Origin: Epiperipatus broadwayi
Taxonomy: Eukaryota > Onychophora > Udeonychophora > Euonychophora > Peripatidae
Direction of reading: 5' to 3'
Assembly (NCBI GenBank): GCA_028023455.1
Contig: JAQFVV010000018.1
Location: 6,969,800-7,033,799 of the forward strand
DNA length: 64,000 nt
Each line of letters opens with the position of its first letter. The stretch's first letter is position 1. The notes under the pieces are model-generated. The model searched no databases. It was given only the letters and a program-made list of their open reading frames with translations, and was not told the DNA's origin. Shown one piece after another: positions 12,961-24,905 of this stretch. The position numbers and the translations under genes were made by a program.

Positions 12961-13432
12961 CTTTGGATACCAACAACAGCCTTGGCTGGTGACTTTACAG
13001 ACTCCTGGGAATAAGGGCCATAATTTATTTTTGTCTGTTATGATTGAATATATCTATTGGAAAATATTTTTCATACACACACATTTATTCTGTCTTATCA
13101 GGCAACTGAGAAGAAACATTATGGGTGTTTCTTAATCTTAAACTCAGAGGTAAAAAGTCAATAAACTCACCACACTTGCTAATGCATGTTGGTAAGCAGC
13201 CCATCCATGTTGTTATATTATATGAATAATCACATAGTAATAAAAGCTGCAATTACAATAGCATATAAAGTGGATATCAGGAATTTGACCTGCTTGGTTT
13301 CTTTAAGCCTCCAAGAGGAATCAAAGGGTCTCCTTTCAGTTACTAGCAAATTTCTTTCTGCAGCCAAAATAAATAGTTACATATATATTGTAACCGGATG
13401 GACACTCAATCCCACTCTTGTTTGTTTTTATT

Positions 13433-13526
13433 TCCTGATGAGCATATTGTAGGAAAGAACTATCAATTGGCATTCCCCAATTCAGACATCACCCCACCTA
13501 CAACAATATTTCCTGCTCATCAGAGG
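13433..13526. repeat. Imperfect stem-loop of about 90 bp
   Basis: CCTGATGAGCA (13433) followed by TATTGTAGG pairs with CCTACAACAATA followed by TGCTCATCAGAGG (to about 13526), with a small bulge. It sits in a slightly less AT-rich patch between the LINE and unremarkable DNA. It has a CTGATGA on each strand but no hammerhead partner strand, so I treat it as a hairpin of unknown origin. Confidence 0.5.
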
Positions 13527-16500
13527 ATGTAGCACCATAGAGACTGGAAACATCTAGAAATTTATCTGTTTGATTTCCCAAATGGCACCACTAGAATACC
13601 ATCTCACTATAACCTTACTTACCATCATCTTGTTATGCCAAACATAGCTCAGGAGGCATGAAATTCTTGTGAGAAAGATGCAATAAATAGCTAGTGATGC
13701 AAAAATGGAACTAAACAGCTAAAATTAATTTTTAATAACAACAATTTTATTTATAACAATTCCTTTGAACATCCTTCTAAGATAGTTCATTCATATCCAT
13801 ATGAAGATTCATATCAGTTCAATGAGAAGAAATCTAGAAGCATTTTATTTAACAGTAACTCATTGGCAGTTCCTTTTAATATAGTTCATTTGTATCGATG
13901 TGAGAATTCATTTTTAATTCAATTATGAGCAGTCCAAAAGCATTTTATTTAACAATAATTCATTCGCAAATCCTAATATAGTTTCATTTAATTATTCCAA
14001 TATATAGCATAGATATTTGTTGTTCAGTTAAACATAGATGTATATTTCTACAGATAAGTTTATTATCATTAATTTCATATTTGTAGAACATTTATAATTT
14101 TGAACATATAACACAATTAATGTTTTCTTATTATTTCATTAATTTTCTATAGTAAACTTTATTATAAAATTAATAATTGATAGGTAAAACATTTTACTAT
14201 TAGAGAATTAATAATTGAATTATTTTTTTAATGCTTCCCTTTTAACTAGGGTCTTCATTTACTGCTGTTTTCTCTAAATAACTGTGGTGTTGGTCTTGAA
14301 TGGATGGCACTGAAGGCTTGGAGTTCATATGGTGAACCGATGGAGAGAGGACAAGTGGTCTAGCTGATAATGGTCATTTAAGGATTTTTTATTAGTTTGT
14401 TTGATGACCTCATTTAGTCACTTTTTTAATACTCTTGTAGCTAAATTTTGTGTCTCTGGATCAATTAACTATAATAATTGTCTTCTACTGATTTTTCAGA
14501 CTATTTATATTTTTTCCTCCCTGACAAATGGATTCAGCTTATGTGTGCCTTTTCTCTCATTGGTAGCAGCTTTTTCCTCTTTTTTCGTATTTTTTTCAAT
14601 CCCCCAGATCATTGGACACTTTCTCTTTGGCAGGAACTGACTTTTAATTAGTGATTGTTTTTAAATATTTGCCTTCATGTGTTTTTGAATCTTAAATTTT
14701 TCTTGCCTGCAGCAATGCCTTAGAAGTTTTCTTCAATCTGAATCCCAATGTTTAAAGATTTTTATTTAATTGATCTTTAATTTAAATTATTAGTTTTAAT
14801 AATGAAGGATTTATACTTTTTTTTTAATTGCAAATGTAAATGTATTTTCTTTTTCTTTTTTCATTTTAAAAAGTTTGAAACACTTTTAATTTGGCGGAAC
14901 ATTATGAATTAACAATTATTTTAATCATGGACAAATTTCATTACTTCTTTTTTTTTTAAAAAAAATATTGTTACTCTTTTTAATTGGGGGGGGGGGAGAT
15001 CTTCTAATTATATACGTGAAACAATATATCTGTTCCAATATATATTTACATAATAACAATCAACTCATAAGCTATTAATAATCTCAACCTGTAGTTACAT
15101 CAACTTCCTTTAACATTGATAAAAACCTATTAAAGCCTTGATAATTGGCTTGATTATCTTAGTAAATGTATTTACATGCAAGTTCTTGTTAGTAGTTTTC
15201 ATTTGAGAAGGTTTATTTATCTAACAGGTGAAAACTTGATTGTGAAGAAAAGTTTTGTAATTTTATTAGTTTTTTTATTGCTATATGTTTATCTATTCTG
15301 ATAATATTTTACTACTATTAGCCTTAGGCAGTATTACATATAGTTAGATTAAAATTTGGATACATAATAGATGTATATTGCATATATCTAACAATCGGAT
15401 CTGGTTGAATGCTTACCATTGATATTTTTATTTATTGCTTTAAATCTTCATCTTTTCTGTTTTTTTAAATATAATAATAAATACTTATATGAATATTATA
15501 CAAAATTCATTATTGAATTTTAACAAAATTATGAAAAAGATTTTTATTTTATTTTTGTAATATCTAACCGATAAAACTTTGAATTTTTTTTTGCAACAAG
15601 GTTAATTTTTTTTAGAGCAAATTTATGAATTTATTTATTTTATATTAGTGCCTTTGAAATTAAATAAAAATTAGAGAATGAAACACAATGGACAATTGAT
15701 TACTATAGTTTTATCTGATACTGCGTTTTTTATGATTATAATAAAAGTCACCATTATCCTAAATATGTTAGAAATAAATTATAAAATTATCGATTTAAAA
15801 CTGAGCAAATAAATAATTTTAGTTGATATTTAGTAATTTTTGATCTTATAAAGTTGATAATTAATGCACAAAAAGATTTTTTTTTCTGCAAAATAATTTA
15901 CAATTATGATGACCATATTTTATAATTATGATAGTCATATTTTTAGCTGCAACAAAATAATATTCATAAGAATTTTAATCCAAGATTCAATGAGTGAATA
16001 TATGTTATCTCATGTACACATTTTAAAAATTATTATTAATGCGCTTTATTACTGCATATGATCAAAATATATTTTTGATTATGTGATGTACTGAATGAAA
16101 CTGGAAGTTTCTTTATTTTGAATATATCATAAATGAAGTCACTGATTATTTTGCAAGGATATTGGATAAAAATTAGGTTTTTTATTATATTTCAATTGTC
16201 TATTGTATAAAGAAAATGCTGTGCTTTACATTTTTAATATGAATGCCACCATATTATTCTTGGATGATATAACTTTAATAAATTCATTATCCTATGATGT
16301 CATCAATCTTACAAAATAGTTGCCTTTTTTTTAAAAAAAGGCAAAATGTTTTTTGAAAAATGTAGTACGATCCACTAATGTGCTTTGCGATACTATGCAA
16401 ATATGCACACTTAACAGATCACTATCATATGATGTGAAGGTGGAGGGAATTCAAGTGGCCATAAATGTTGTAATAAGCATTCTAATTAAAGATCTTACCC

Positions 16501-16690
16501 CCTATCTGATGTACTATTTGATACTAATAATTGTAAGACCATCACCATGCTTCCCTATACATTTTGGAAGGTAGGAAAAATTGCAAAAGATCATGACCAA
16601 GCACCTTTTCCCAGAACTCATGCAAATAGCCATGTAAATTATGAGACAAATAAAATGTTTGAGGTTGCATGTAGTTTTGGAAATCATTAA
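13527..16690. other. AT-rich stretch, no gene
   Basis: Short weak repeats are visible near 13770-13980, where related segments with ATAGTTCATT and AGCATTTTATTTAACA recur. No supported coding frame was found; the few open frames lack domain signatures. Confidence 0.45.
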
Positions 16691-16699
16691 CTTTGTTTG

Positions 16700-17120
16700 A
16701 TTAGTGATGACAAATTATTTGTCAACCCCCCCCCCCTCAAAAAAATATTAAAATAAGATCAAAACTGTTGACTTTTTCAACTTTGGGTTTTTTTTTTATA
16801 TTTTAAAAAAACACGGTGACTTTCTTTTTGTTTGGCTATATGTCAATTTTTGTTTTGGTTTTATTTGTATACCACTGATAAACTAAAACTTTTTTTTTTA
16901 AAACCAATTTTTATTAACCTTTCTTTAAAAATAATAATAAAAAAAAGCCAAAAATAACTTTTGTTTCAGTGATGACAAATTATTTCTCCCTATCTCCCCC
17001 CCAAAGTTAAACTAAGATCAAAACTTTTGACTTTTTCAACTTTGGTTTTCTTTTTTGTTTTTCAAATATGGTGGCGACTATATGGCGATTTTTGTTTTGG
17101 CTTGATTTGTATTACACGAT
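16700..17120. repeat. Diverged tandem duplication, about 265-bp period
   Basis: Two copies start with GATGACAAATTATTT at 16706 and 16971. Each continues with a C-run, then AAGATCAAAAC, TTGACTTTTTCAACTTTGG and TTTTTGTTTTGG. The block is followed by short repeats of GTCATATCAAATGTC near 17212-17273. Confidence 0.65.
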
Positions 17121-17716
17121 ATTTTTAATTTTGCCATTTTTGAAATGAAAATGTACAAATATTTGAATCAAATCTTGTGTTGTAAATTATTTACAAAATC
17201 ATCAAAATAAGGTCATATCAAATGTCAAAATATGTCAAAAGATGAGTAAAAAAGTCATATCAAATGTCCAAATATTTAAAAAAAAAGGTGGAGAAAATGT
17301 AAAAATATTTTAAAATAAAAGTTGGACAAATTGGGCAAAACAATATTTTAATAAAAGTCGGAAGAAATGTAAAAATAATTTAATTAAAAATAGTCGGGCC
17401 CAGATCAATATAATTGTGTTTTTTTAGCAGAGAAACAATGCCACCAAGCAGCTGGACTAGCATACTGATTAGTAGCCAAAAAAGTTTTGAAATTTTAAAA
17501 AAAAATCATTGTGTCGAATAACTGATTGTGAATCAAAATAATAGGTACAAATTAATGATGATTTATATAGTGAGTTCTTGCACAAAGATCCATCATATTT
17601 TGAGATAAAGATGTATTGCTATAAAATTAATTATTATTAAGAATTTTTAAAATTATTTTGTTAATAGAGAACTTTATATAAATAAATATTGCAACAAACT
17701 TTTTATCTCTTGATAT

Positions 17717-17991
17717 TAAACCATCAAACATCACATGATCATCATTCTTTATGCCAACATAAGCTGTTTTTGATGGAGGCAAAACTGTCCATATAGTAGC
17801 ACCACTCAGATATAGGTGCAGTGCTCTCAGATCCAAGGCTCCTCATTGATGAAAGCCACAAGCTAGAAACTAGTCTAATGATATTGGATGAGTAGGCACT
17901 AGATAGGGATTTTATGCACAAATCTTTCTACATCCAATGATTACTCTGGCTTGCACTGAGTGGTGCTACTATATAGAGAGTTTTATCAAAA
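17717..17991. mobile_element. HHR family 1 insertion, copy 1 (inverted pair)
   Basis: A 275-bp insert bounded by the 12-bp direct repeat ATCTCTTGATAT (17705-17716 and 17992-18003). Its left part, to about 17810, matches family 1 in minus orientation (TCACATGATCATC..GCAAAACT). Its right part matches the family in plus orientation, from the AGATGCAGTGCTCTCAGATCC-type block (here shortened to GTGCAGTGCTCTCAG) through the ribozyme to the GGTGCTACTATATAGAGAGT end. The left end is the long terminus (GTGATGTTT side) and the right end the short one. It is the shortest and most diverged of four copies. Confidence 0.75.
17826..17892 (+). ncRNA. Hammerhead ribozyme, family 1 (decayed)
   Basis: Core TTGATGA (C3 changed to T) and GAAAC-TA-GTC are present. 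Stem II AGC/GCT is a compensated form of GGC/GCC in the sister copies. Outer stem I ATCCAA/TTGGAT is perfect, but the inner stem I is broken (CTCA against TAAT). The C3 change should abolish cleavage. Confidence 0.6.
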
Positions 17992-18003
17992 ATCTCTTGA
18001 TAT

Positions 18004-20099
18004 ATTTAAGAACTTGTTTAAAATTGTCATGATTATTATAATAGATGTGATGATATAACTATCAATTACTAGCAATCATCAGAAATGATATTTCTCTAGA
18101 ATAATTTACCTATTTAGTTTTTAGACTTTTTAAAGATACAATCATTTATTATGGCATATATCAATTCCATTGTTGCTAATGCTTTAATATTTTTTCATCC
18201 ATTTTTGTCTGAAGTAAATTTCAGCCTGGCTATTTGTCTTCAAATAATAGTTCAACTTTCATCAGATGACTCTCCATGAGTATATTTTATCCTGCTATTT
18301 TTGGGATTTTGAAAGTTTTTATTAGTGTTACAATTCAAAAGCACCATTCAGTGACTACTTTTTACATTCAGGATATATTAATGCTTTTATTATTTTTTGT
18401 TACGGATAAACTATTCAATTTTTATGTTTATTTTGCTCTTAAAACACTTTTATAAAGACTTCTCAAGATTTAAAAAAGTTGAAAGTTATCTTACAATAAT
18501 ATTTTTTTTTTTTTTGTCATTTCTATGTAATTTTATATAAAACTGAGTCATGTATCATTTTATTATTTCATTGCAATCGTTTTAAATGATTATAACTATG
18601 ATAATAGCCACATAGCACATTATATAAAACAGACCTAATTTTTCTTTTACTTTTTTTTATTATTTATATGTTAAACATTAATTTTTAAATGATTTTATTT
18701 AATTGTTAATTAAAAAAGATTTTATTAAAAAACAATAGTTTTTACAAGTTATTATATGCATTAATATAAGCATTACTTACTGGATAATAAAGAATAATTA
18801 TTTATTTATTTTTTTATTATTACTTTATAAAGTTATTATTCTTAAGAGAGATATATACAAAAAGACTAATCTTTCACATATTTTATTATTTTACAATAAT
18901 CTTATTATATGTTTCAAACAACAATAATTTTTACAAAAATTCTAGCTAGACTTCCAATATTGTTTGAAAATTGATTAAGTAACTGATATTAATTAGAAGA
19001 TAAAGATCCCATGTTAATGTGGGATTGTCTGATGAGTGATTAATGTGTTAACTAAAAAAACAAAAAATATAATTGTAATTTGATTCAGTTTTGAACATAA
19101 GTAGAGAAGTAATATATTTTATGGGCACTGAATTAATAGTTAATTATTTGCCATTGCCTGCACCTTAATCAGTACATATATCATGAATCACCCTTTCAGG
19201 GTAAAAACTATAAAATGAAATATATAATGTATGCCACATAAATCACCATATATTAAAAACTAATCCTGTAACATTAATGATATGATACATAATTTGTTCT
19301 ACAAAACATAGACAAATATGTAAAGAAAATATATATTCTAGCTCAACATTCCAAAATATTCTGTAACTTTATTTTTGTTTTTAAACTTGATATAGTTTAT
19401 TTCACAAATTCTCTAATCTATATATTGTGAACAGATTTTTAGATGGAACATGTTCAATATGAAAATATGAAAGTACTTTACATGTTTATTTGGAATAATT
19501 CAAAATTATTCAATTAAAGCTCACATAACAATTACTACTTCTTTCTAGTTTTTATTTCAGCTTGCAGATTTATATCGAATCAAATTTGAATTATTTAACA
19601 ATAAACTATCTAGGGAAATAAATTATTATTTAAGGATGTTAAAAGAATATATGCATTGCAAGTCCTCAAACTTATAAAAATAGCTGTCTGGATTTAAGTC
19701 TATATAACAACTTGTGTTGAAAATAAAAGACTTACCTCCTCTTATTTCTAATTAAACTTTTTAAAAAAAGCTATTATTGATTACTAAAGCAAATTAAATT
19801 AACCTTAATTCTATCATTGGTAATTAATGGTTTTTCTAGCAACATCTTGCTAATCATATCTCTAGAACATGGAAATAGACTGACTTTACTTTCTTTATAT
19901 GTATTGTGTATAAAATATCATTAAATATGTATTTATTTCATATATACATTTCAAGTACTTTGTAAAGAAAATAGTCCTGATAAGGACCATAAAACATGAT
20001 TAAAACATAAAGAATTAAAATAAGTTGTATACTAATACAAAATAAGATAATTAAAATTCAGGGAAAAATGATGTATGCTGAAATGTTTATTGTAATAAT

Positions 20100-20134
<35 letters not shown>

Positions 20135-20136
20135 AT
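18004..20136. other. AT-rich stretch, no gene
   Basis: No coding signal recognised. A CA/TA microsatellite lies at about 20100-20136, directly at the edge of the following PLE. Confidence 0.5.
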
Positions 20137-20195
20137 AACAAAAAATAATAAATATAATGAAGATTAACTATTATACACAGTCTTTGAATCCATAG

Positions 20196-20231
20196 AAGCA
20201 CTTTCAGTTAATTACTTAACTGTCTTCAACT
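20196..20231 (-). ncRNA. Hammerhead-like motif in PLE terminal repeat
   Basis: On the minus strand TTGAAGA (CTGANGA with C3 changed to T) is followed by a C, a 6-bp stem AGTTAA/TTAACT with loop GTAA, then GAAA, a two-bp stem III AG/CT with loop TG, and T at the cleavage position. PLE-borne hammerheads with one- or two-bp stem III are known. Stem I is weak here and the opposite-arm copy near 21240-21285 is degraded. Confidence 0.45.
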
Positions 20232-20389
20232 GTCATATAAATTCAAAAAACACAATAAAAACAAACACCATCAACTTAAATCCCAGAATTCCTAAATTTT
20301 AATGTTAGTAGTTTATCTATTTATTATATTCATTTTATTTCTATTTATAAAAATTACTTTCTTAATTTTTCTTTTCTTCATGAAGAATC

Positions 20390-21109
20390 TTAACATTTTC
20401 AAGGTCAAACTAAAATTTATATTTACATGTCCTTTCATGATCCAAGAAAACTGAAACAGTCATTAAATCATTATAATTTTTACTTTTTACATGCTTGTAT
20501 AACAATTGATGCTCTTTTAATCTTTTCTCTATAATGCACCATGATTCACCTATATATGATAACAAATATCCAGAAAAAATTTGATAAACAACATTACTTT
20601 TTTTCTTGACACTATGGCACTTTTAGAATTATTCGCTAACTTATTAACATTATTTGTAATACAAAATGAAACATTAAACACATCCTTATATATATCTTTA
20701 AAAATTTTCACTTGAGAATTTGAAATATATGTAACAGATATCCATTTCTTATCAATTTTCAGTTCCTTTAAATCATTATACTTCTTTTTAATTTGACATA
20801 AAGTATTATTAATCTGTACACACATAAACCAAACTTCAAGCAATTCTTTTGCAATATTTCAATATTTTTTGGTTAATTACTTTGATAATGACATAATTTT
20901 TCATTGCAAAACAAAAAAGATCTAAAACTTTCAATTTTATGCATAATTTGTATTTTTGATTTACATTTTATATATCCCCTTTTTTGCAATGGTTTGATTA
21001 CTAATTTATAACTTAACATACTATTATCTCTTGTAATAAATAAATCCAAGTACTTAATATTTTTGACCTGGTGTGTTTTGATAGTCAATGTCATGAAGAG
21101 AGACACCAT
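20390..21109 (-). pseudogene. PLE reverse transcriptase C-terminus and GIY-YIG domain
   Basis: Minus-strand pieces give KNIKYLDLFITRD (21061-20990 area), the PLE LDV block, then SKIQIMHKIESF. A second piece (20843-20550) contains 'KKWISVTYISNSQVKIFKDI', the linker typical between RT and nuclease. Below 20550 the frame resumes as YIGES followed by IEKRLKEHQLLYKHVKS, a recognisable GIY-YIG core with R-x-K-E-H. Stops and frameshifts separate the pieces. The N-terminal RT, including the catalytic YxDD-type box, is absent. Confidence 0.75.
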
Positions 21110-21388
21110 AATAAAAGAAAAATTATGGAAAATTTTTTATAAATAGAAATAAAAATGAATATAATTAATAGATAAGTTGCTAACATTAAAATTTGGGAAT
21201 CTTGGGATTTGAGTTAATGACATTTGCTACCATTGTGTTTTTTGAATTTAAGTGATAGTTGAAGCAGGTTAAGTAATTAACCAATAATCCTTCTGCAGAT
21301 TAAAAGATTGTGTATAATAATTAATCAATTATATTTATTATTGTTTATTGTTATTACAATATTTATTAATTAATGAACATTTTTTTTG

Positions 21389-21503
21389 TATATATATATT
21401 TGCTAACTAACCATAGATGTGAACAATATTCAAATTTAACAGACAATATATATATATTTGCTAACTAACCATAGATGTGAACAATATTCAAATTTAACAG
21501 ACA
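21389..21503. repeat. Tandem duplication, 58-bp period
   Basis: The unit TATATATATATTTGCTAACT... through AATTTAACAGACA occurs twice with no differences outside the TA-run length. This is a young slippage duplication or assembly error. Confidence 0.85.
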
Positions 21504-22176
21504 TAAATACATACTCATGCATGCACATGGAAATATATAAGTAAATTTACCTACACTGTATAAGAATATTTATAGCAGACAATGCAAATACATATATTGC
21601 TTTCTGAAATGATATAAATTTTAAATAACTTTTGATCAAATGGCATATATATATATATTGTAACGGGATATATATATATGCGTTACATTCAAATTTTAAT
21701 AGTAACTTTTTTTATCTAATACATAATTAAAAACAAACTGTCAAAATGCACAAATAACTAATTATTAATTTATTAATATGTTAGATTGATTTAAATATTA
21801 AAATAAGCTTTAAAAAATAAATTATAGAATCGAAGCAAAGATTCTAATCTTTAAATAAAGTATAAAATAAAAACCTTTTTTAATAATAGCAAAGATTTTT
21901 TTAATTTTCAAATATAAAAATTACAAACAGATCCTTAAGGCAAAATGACAATTAAAAAAATGATTACAAAATAGATAAGAGTTCCCGCCCAGAGATAGAA
22001 ACACAGACCTCAGTGGAAAACCCAAAATCTTACCTTGGACACAAAGAATAAACCAATAAAATACAAACATGAAGTATGTTTGATGAATCTTGCATTCCAG
22101 AGATAAGGTGCCTAGGGACAATAAAAGGAAAATCCAAAATATAATTAGTTAGTTGGAGATTAGAAAAATTAAAAAT
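21504..22176. other. AT-rich stretch, no gene
   Basis: TA runs near 21640-21680 flank a GTAACGGGATA block. No coding signal was recognised. Confidence 0.4.
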
Positions 22177-22440
22177 TTAAATTCCTTTGTCTGTTGCTGA
22201 AAAGTTAAAATAAATATTATCACCATCACCAAAAATGTAATGAGCTTCATCGTGCTTCTTTCGGTGTGGCCGGCCAAAGGCAGCTTTCCTATTCACGGAT
22301 CCCAGGATCGAACCACTGGTGCCGTATGCAGAAATCTTTGTAAATGCATCTTCATAAATCATCATCACCCACAAGAAATGGATCTTTTATAAATTCAGAT
22401 CTTCATCGTGAAGGAACGAGCCCAGAGAAAGAAAGGAAAG
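22177..22440 (-). other. GC-richer island with exon-like open frame, unrecognised
   Basis: Against very AT-rich surroundings this patch is clearly less AT-rich. The minus strand has a 65-codon frame (22374-22177) with ISAYGTSGSILGSVNRK and FGRPHRKKHDEAHYIFGDGD. A GGTTCGATCCTGGGATCC block inside resembles a tRNA B box, but no matching A box is seen. A pyrimidine-rich leader (CTTTCCTTTCTTTCTCTGGG) lies upstream on the minus strand. It may be an exon, a processed pseudogene or a repeat; I cannot assign it. Confidence 0.3.
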
Positions 22441-22979
22441 TATACATTATAAACAAAAAAACATTATAAACTCTTAATTTAAAATCTCAGAACTTTATTT
22501 TCCTTTAAAAATGATTTATAGACTTTCTCTCTGAATTAAATCTAAACTCTATAAACTTTTAAAAAATTTAAGTCTTATCAAAAATTGAAAAGTAATCTTT
22601 TAAAATATGTGTTATATGTTTTCATTTATGCTAAGTGTAAGATCTGTTTGTAATAGGGTGGGGGTTTGCGATTGCAAACTTAAATTTAAAAATAGAAACA
22701 CATCGTTATTTGTGCATTATTAAATTTTAAAAATAGGTTAAAAATAGTATTTCTGGAAAGAAAATAAGTTAAATATAATGCTCATTTTAAAATGACTTTA
22801 AATCTAAACTAAATATTTTCTTTTTATTAAATTAATAAAATGATTTAAATGTTAGTTGAGTATATATGGCTGCTAGATTAGTTTAAATATATGTTAGTTT
22901 AAAGAGGATTTGATTTCAGACTATTTGCTTGTAGTTGTGTCAATGCTGGTGGAGAGATATATGGATGTTTATATCAATG

Positions 22980-23330
22980 TAATGTGAAGTGTCTTAGCAA
23001 CTAGGGCGATGAGTCCAACTGAAGGCATGACCCCAAAGAGGCAGTCATACTGTTGAAATGGATGCAGACGTATTTCCTGCGCCACTGACCCATTCCAGCT
23101 CTATGGACTTTGGATGATAAGCCAGTAAGATAAGACCACTCTCCCATCCATACATAGCATTTCTTTTTATTATTTTATATGCATGTTTCCTTCGCCTGAC
23201 AGATGCACATTCCTGTGGGATGAAGGCCATGTTTTCTCCAATAATATCATGCTGTTCAGATGCACATTCCTGTCAATGTGATTCTATGCTAACATGTTCA
23301 CATTGCATTGGTTGCTGATATATATCTGGA
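22980..23330. other. GC-richer island, unrecognised
   Basis: This patch is less AT-rich than its surroundings. CAGATGCACATTCCTGT occurs twice (about 23200 and 23257), 57 bp apart. The minus-strand frame 23230-23045 has no family signature. It is possibly an old repeat. Confidence 0.3.
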
Positions 23331-23673
23331 AGTGAGTATTGGTGTGGCTGTGGATTTTTAGTTTGGAGTCAAGTGATTTGAAAATTTGTGAGTGTGTCTA
23401 GGTAGCTCATTTATACTCAACAGTTCTAAGATTAAAAATAAAAGTTAAAACAAATAAAACTAATAATAATAAATAATAATGAAAAAATATAGTTTTTTTT
23501 TATATAATAATTTTAAAGTTTGTGCGTTATTGATTATATATGTAAATAAAATCTTTTTTTGTGTTATTAATACCCAGTGCTTGCTTTTTTTATTCTTTAT
23601 TATTAAAAATATATTTTAATAAATATATTAAGTTTCTGCATCTACTTGAGCTAGTGACTTGGGCTGGCAGTCG

Positions 23674-23763
23674 CAGTCTTAACAGCGCATATCTGTCGAC
23701 TTTATAAATTTTCTAGGTTCAAAGTAGCCTAGCGACGCTCTGTCGGCAGATGCGGTAAGACTG
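23674..23763. repeat. Long GC-rich hairpin
   Basis: CAGTCTTAACAGCGCATATCTGTCGAC pairs with GTCGGCAGATGCGGTAAGACTG in inverse orientation with small bulges; an inner CTAGG/CCTAG pair extends it. It is the most GC-rich segment for many kb. It could be a structured RNA, a hairpin precursor or a transposon end. Confidence 0.5.
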
Positions 23764-23982
23764 GGAAACTTAATCATCATCCCCGACTATTATAATATAT
23801 ATATAATCTTCCCAATGGTTAATATTATATAATACATTGAGATTAATACTTCAACCCTGGTTTATTAAGTAAATGAAATATTTAAAACAGGCAAAACTCA
23901 CTATACATATGCCGCACACAGCAAGCTAGAGTAATCAATGGATGCCAGAAGGCTTGTGCATAAAATCCCCATCTAGTACCTA

Positions 23983-24048
23983 CTCATCTAATATCCCCAG
24001 ACTAGTTTCTGGCTTGGGCCTTCATCAGTGAGAAGCCTTGGATCTGAG
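23983..24048 (-). ncRNA. Hammerhead ribozyme, family 1
   Basis: All core positions are intact on the minus strand: CTGATGA, stem II GGC/GCC with a four-base loop, GAAAC-TA-GTC, then the cleavage point between 24000 and 23999. Inner stem I TTCTCA pairs with TGGGGA through G-U pairs that replace G-C in sister copies. Outer stem I ATCCAA faces TTAGAT with one mismatch. Stem III has two base pairs and a two-base loop. Confidence 0.75.
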
Positions 24049-24838
24049 AGTACTGCATCTAGAGCTTAGGATCTAATGCAACCCTCCAGAAACAACCTTT
24101 TATCTCTATTTAACTACAAAACGATGAGTCTTAAACTGAAAACATCTTAAGGTTTCCAATTCAAGCCCATCAGCTTATATAGTGGGCTGAACCCAGTTCT
24201 GTTCCCATACATTTTGGTGTCTTTGGTTCTTTAACAACCATAGCCACCAATATCCTATTAGAAAGGATTGGTTTTAAGCCATTAAACATCACATGACTAC
24301 CATCTCTTATGCTTGTGTATAACTGTTGTTAAAACAGGCTAAACTCACTATACGTAAAACTCATTAGCTTATATAGTTATATGGGATCTGAACCCAGTTC
24401 AGTCCCCATACATTTTGGTGTCTTTGGTTCTTTAACAACCATAGCCACCAATATCCTATTAGGCAGGATTGGTTTTAAGCCAATAAACATCACATGACCA
24501 CCATCTCTTATGCTTGTATATAACTGTTGTTAAAACAGGCAAAACTCACTAACAACAGTTATACACAAGCATAAGAGATGGTGGTCATGTGATGTTTATT
24601 GGCTTAAAACCAATCCTGCCTAATAGGATATTGGTGGCTATGGTTGTTAAAGAACCAAAGACACCAAAATGTATGGGAACTGAACTGGGTTCAGACCCAT
24701 ATAACTATATAAGCTGATGGGTTTGAATTGGTAACCTTAAGGTGTTTTCAGTTTAAGACTCATAGTTTTGTAGTTAAATAAAGATAAAAGGTGGTTGCTG
24801 GAGGGTTGCATTAGATCCTAAGATCTAGATGCAGTGCT

Positions 24839-24905
24839 CTCAGATCCAAGGCTCCTCACTGACGAAGACCACAAGCCAGAAACTAGTCTGGGGATATTGG
24901 GTGAG
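24839..24905 (+). ncRNA. Hammerhead ribozyme, family 1
   Basis: CTGACGA (position 7 is free to vary) and GAAAC-TA-GTC are intact. Inner stem I TCCTCA/TGGGGA has six pairs including one G-U, and outer stem I ATCCAA/TTGGGT is complete with a G-U. Stem II is weakened (GAC against GCC, one mismatch). Confidence 0.7.

Larger units (their letters stand above)
10155..13020 (-). mobile_element. RTE-type non-LTR retrotransposon (LINE), dead
   Basis: On the minus strand this runs from an AP endonuclease (about 12960 downward) to a reverse transcriptase (about 12000-10200) and ends in a simple (GAT)n tail (complement of the ATC repeats at 10160-10187). A short trinucleotide tail is usual for RTE-clade elements. 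The endonuclease start resembles proteins annotated as craniofacial development protein 2-like, a common label for RTE endonucleases. Near full length for an RTE but interrupted by numerous stops and frameshifts. No clear target duplication was found by eye. Confidence 0.85.
20137..21365 (-). mobile_element. Penelope-like element between inverted terminal repeats
   Basis: A PLE remnant (20390-21109, minus) is flanked by about 210-bp inverted repeats: 20137-20345 and 21140-21365. They share, in inverse orientation, segments such as CTAACATTAAAATTT, GGGATTT, TGTGTTTTTTGAATTTA and GTGTATAATA. PLEs are known to have terminal repeats (pLTRs) in variable orientation. Here both point outward from the centre, the same geometry as the short ribozyme elements elsewhere in this window. 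Confidence 0.7.

Noticed and set aside
13433-13526. CTGATGA on both strands of the hairpin as a hammerhead
   Set aside because: After CTGATGA no stem II closes before GAAA on either strand, and stem I and III partners are missing.
19020-19040. CTGATGAGTGATTAATG as family 2 ribozyme
   Set aside because: No stem II partner and no GAAA follow.
22270-22330. tRNA gene at GGTTCGATCCTGGGATCC
   Set aside because: Only a B-box-like match; there is no A box, acceptor stem or anticodon arm at the proper spacing.
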